6,403 bases of DNA. Source: Legionella genomosp. 1 (GTDB lineage Bacteria; Pseudomonadota; Gammaproteobacteria; Legionellales; Legionellaceae). The position numbers and the translations under genes were made by a program. The stretch lies in contig CAMAYA010000072.1 of NCBI GenBank assembly GCA_945862275.1, forward strand, positions 1 through 6,403. The letters run 5' to 3'. This document shows positions 5,808 through 6,403 of this stretch, in pieces (position 1 is the stretch's first letter; every line of letters starts with the position of its first letter). The notes below the pieces were generated by a model. That model made no database searches. It was not told the origin of the DNA and worked only from the letters and a program-made list of their open reading frames with translations.

Positions 5808-6403
5808 ATGCATGAGAACGCAGTTTTTTACACGATTTTCCTAATTTTTGCCGGAGCGGCGGTTTTTTCAACCCTGGTGCTATATACCAAGCAATCGCTA
5901 TTGGTCGCCTATATTTTGTTAGGCGTCGCCCTTGGCCCCTGGGGATTGAAGTGGATCTCTGACTTAACGGCTATCCAGGAAGTGGGGGATGTAGGGATTG
6001 TCTTTTTGCTCTTTTTATTAGGCTTGCATCTACAACCGCAAAATTTAATTCACATGCTTAAAAAGGTTACTTGGATCGCGTTATTTAGCTCCGTGTTGTT
6101 TGCTATGATTGCGTATTTGATTGGTCGTTGGTTTGGTTTGTCCAACACCGAATCATGGGTGCTCGGGGCTTCCATGATGTTCTCCAGCACGATCATTGGT
6201 CTAAAACTGCTCCCCACTACTATTCTTCATCATCAACACACCGGTGAATTGATGATAAGTGTGTTATTGATGCAAGATATCATCGCGATTATTGTATTGA
6301 TTTTGATCAACGGTACAAAACAAAGTGTTGGATTCAGTTGGCACGATCTTTTGCTCGTTGGCGTGGCGCTACCGTCCTTGATTCTTCTTGCATTTGCAGT
6401 GGA
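5808..6403 (+). CDS. Kef-type (CPA2) cation:proton antiporter, 5' part
   Basis: The frame stays open to the window edge, giving the first 198 residues of an inner-membrane monovalent cation:proton antiporter. Several hydrophobic helices are evident (about 6-26, 30-47, 62-76, 88-106, 117-133, 149-168 and 181-198). Kef-family landmarks are AYILLGVALGPWGL (34-47), VGIVFLLFLLGLHLQP (62-77), SSTIIGLKLL (126-135) and LLMQDIIAII (153-162), where Q156-D157 match the conserved QD of KefB/KefC. The ATG at 5808 has GGGGA (5794-5798) 9 bases ahead; the ATGs at 5801 and 5812 are out of frame. It lies 63 bases after ugpQ with no terminator between, so co-transcription is possible. Whether a C-terminal TrkA-N (nucleotide-binding) domain follows cannot be seen, so KefB, KefC or another CPA2 subtype cannot be chosen. 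Confidence 0.9.
   Translation, partial: MHENAVFYTIFLIFAGAAVFSTLVLYTKQSLLVAYILLGVALGPWGLKWISDLTAIQEVGDVGIVFLLFLLGLHLQPQNLIHMLKKVTWIALFSSVLFAMIAYLIGRWFGLSNTESWVLGASMMFSSTIIGLKLLPTTILHHQHTGELMISVLLMQDIIAIIVLILINGTKQSVGFSWHDLLLVGVALPSLILLAFAV

Noticed and set aside
5653..5844. Plus-strand open frame across the ugpQ end and the antiporter start
   Set aside because: It overlaps two well-supported genes in another frame and has no family resemblance.

Overview
The window looks like chromosomal DNA of a gammaproteobacterium with moderate GC content. The gene families (FadL-type porin, UgpQ, Kef-type antiporter) and protein style would fit the Legionella/Coxiella side of the group. That placement is an impression from gene style, not a demonstrated assignment.

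Layout, left to right. Positions 1-269 are non-coding, contain short hairpins and resemble a remnant of structured mobile RNA. They end in the GGGGTCAGACC motif that commonly precedes REP-associated tyrosine transposase (RAYT) genes. Positions 270-806 encode a RAYT with all visible catalytic residues, but its family-typical C-terminus is replaced by unrelated residues. Its end overlaps the start of a complete FadL-family outer-membrane transport protein (769-2145, +). Positions about 2170-2950 hold a badly decayed IS66-family transposase on the minus strand, reduced to four recognisable blocks by internal deletions and frame changes. An AT-rich gap follows, then a strong hairpin terminator (3189-3217).

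Positions 3222-4061 (minus) encode a 279-residue protein of unknown function. It is a single-gene unit with its own sigma70-like promoter, a 31-bp imperfect palindrome over the -10 region that looks like an operator, and the terminator directly downstream. Rightward from 4301 lie a secreted SIMPL-like (DUF541-like) protein, the glycerophosphodiesterase UgpQ (GTG start, one base after the previous stop, so probably translationally coupled), and, 63 bases further, the 5' part of a Kef-type (CPA2) cation:proton antiporter that runs off the window.

The sequence suggests an envelope and lipid theme: FadL imports hydrophobic compounds, UgpQ salvages glycerol-3-phosphate from deacylated phospholipids, and the antiporter handles ions. 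Between these genes sit decayed mobile elements. No known multi-gene defence or mobile system is visible. The most novel item is the isolated, apparently regulated unknown gene at 3222-4061.
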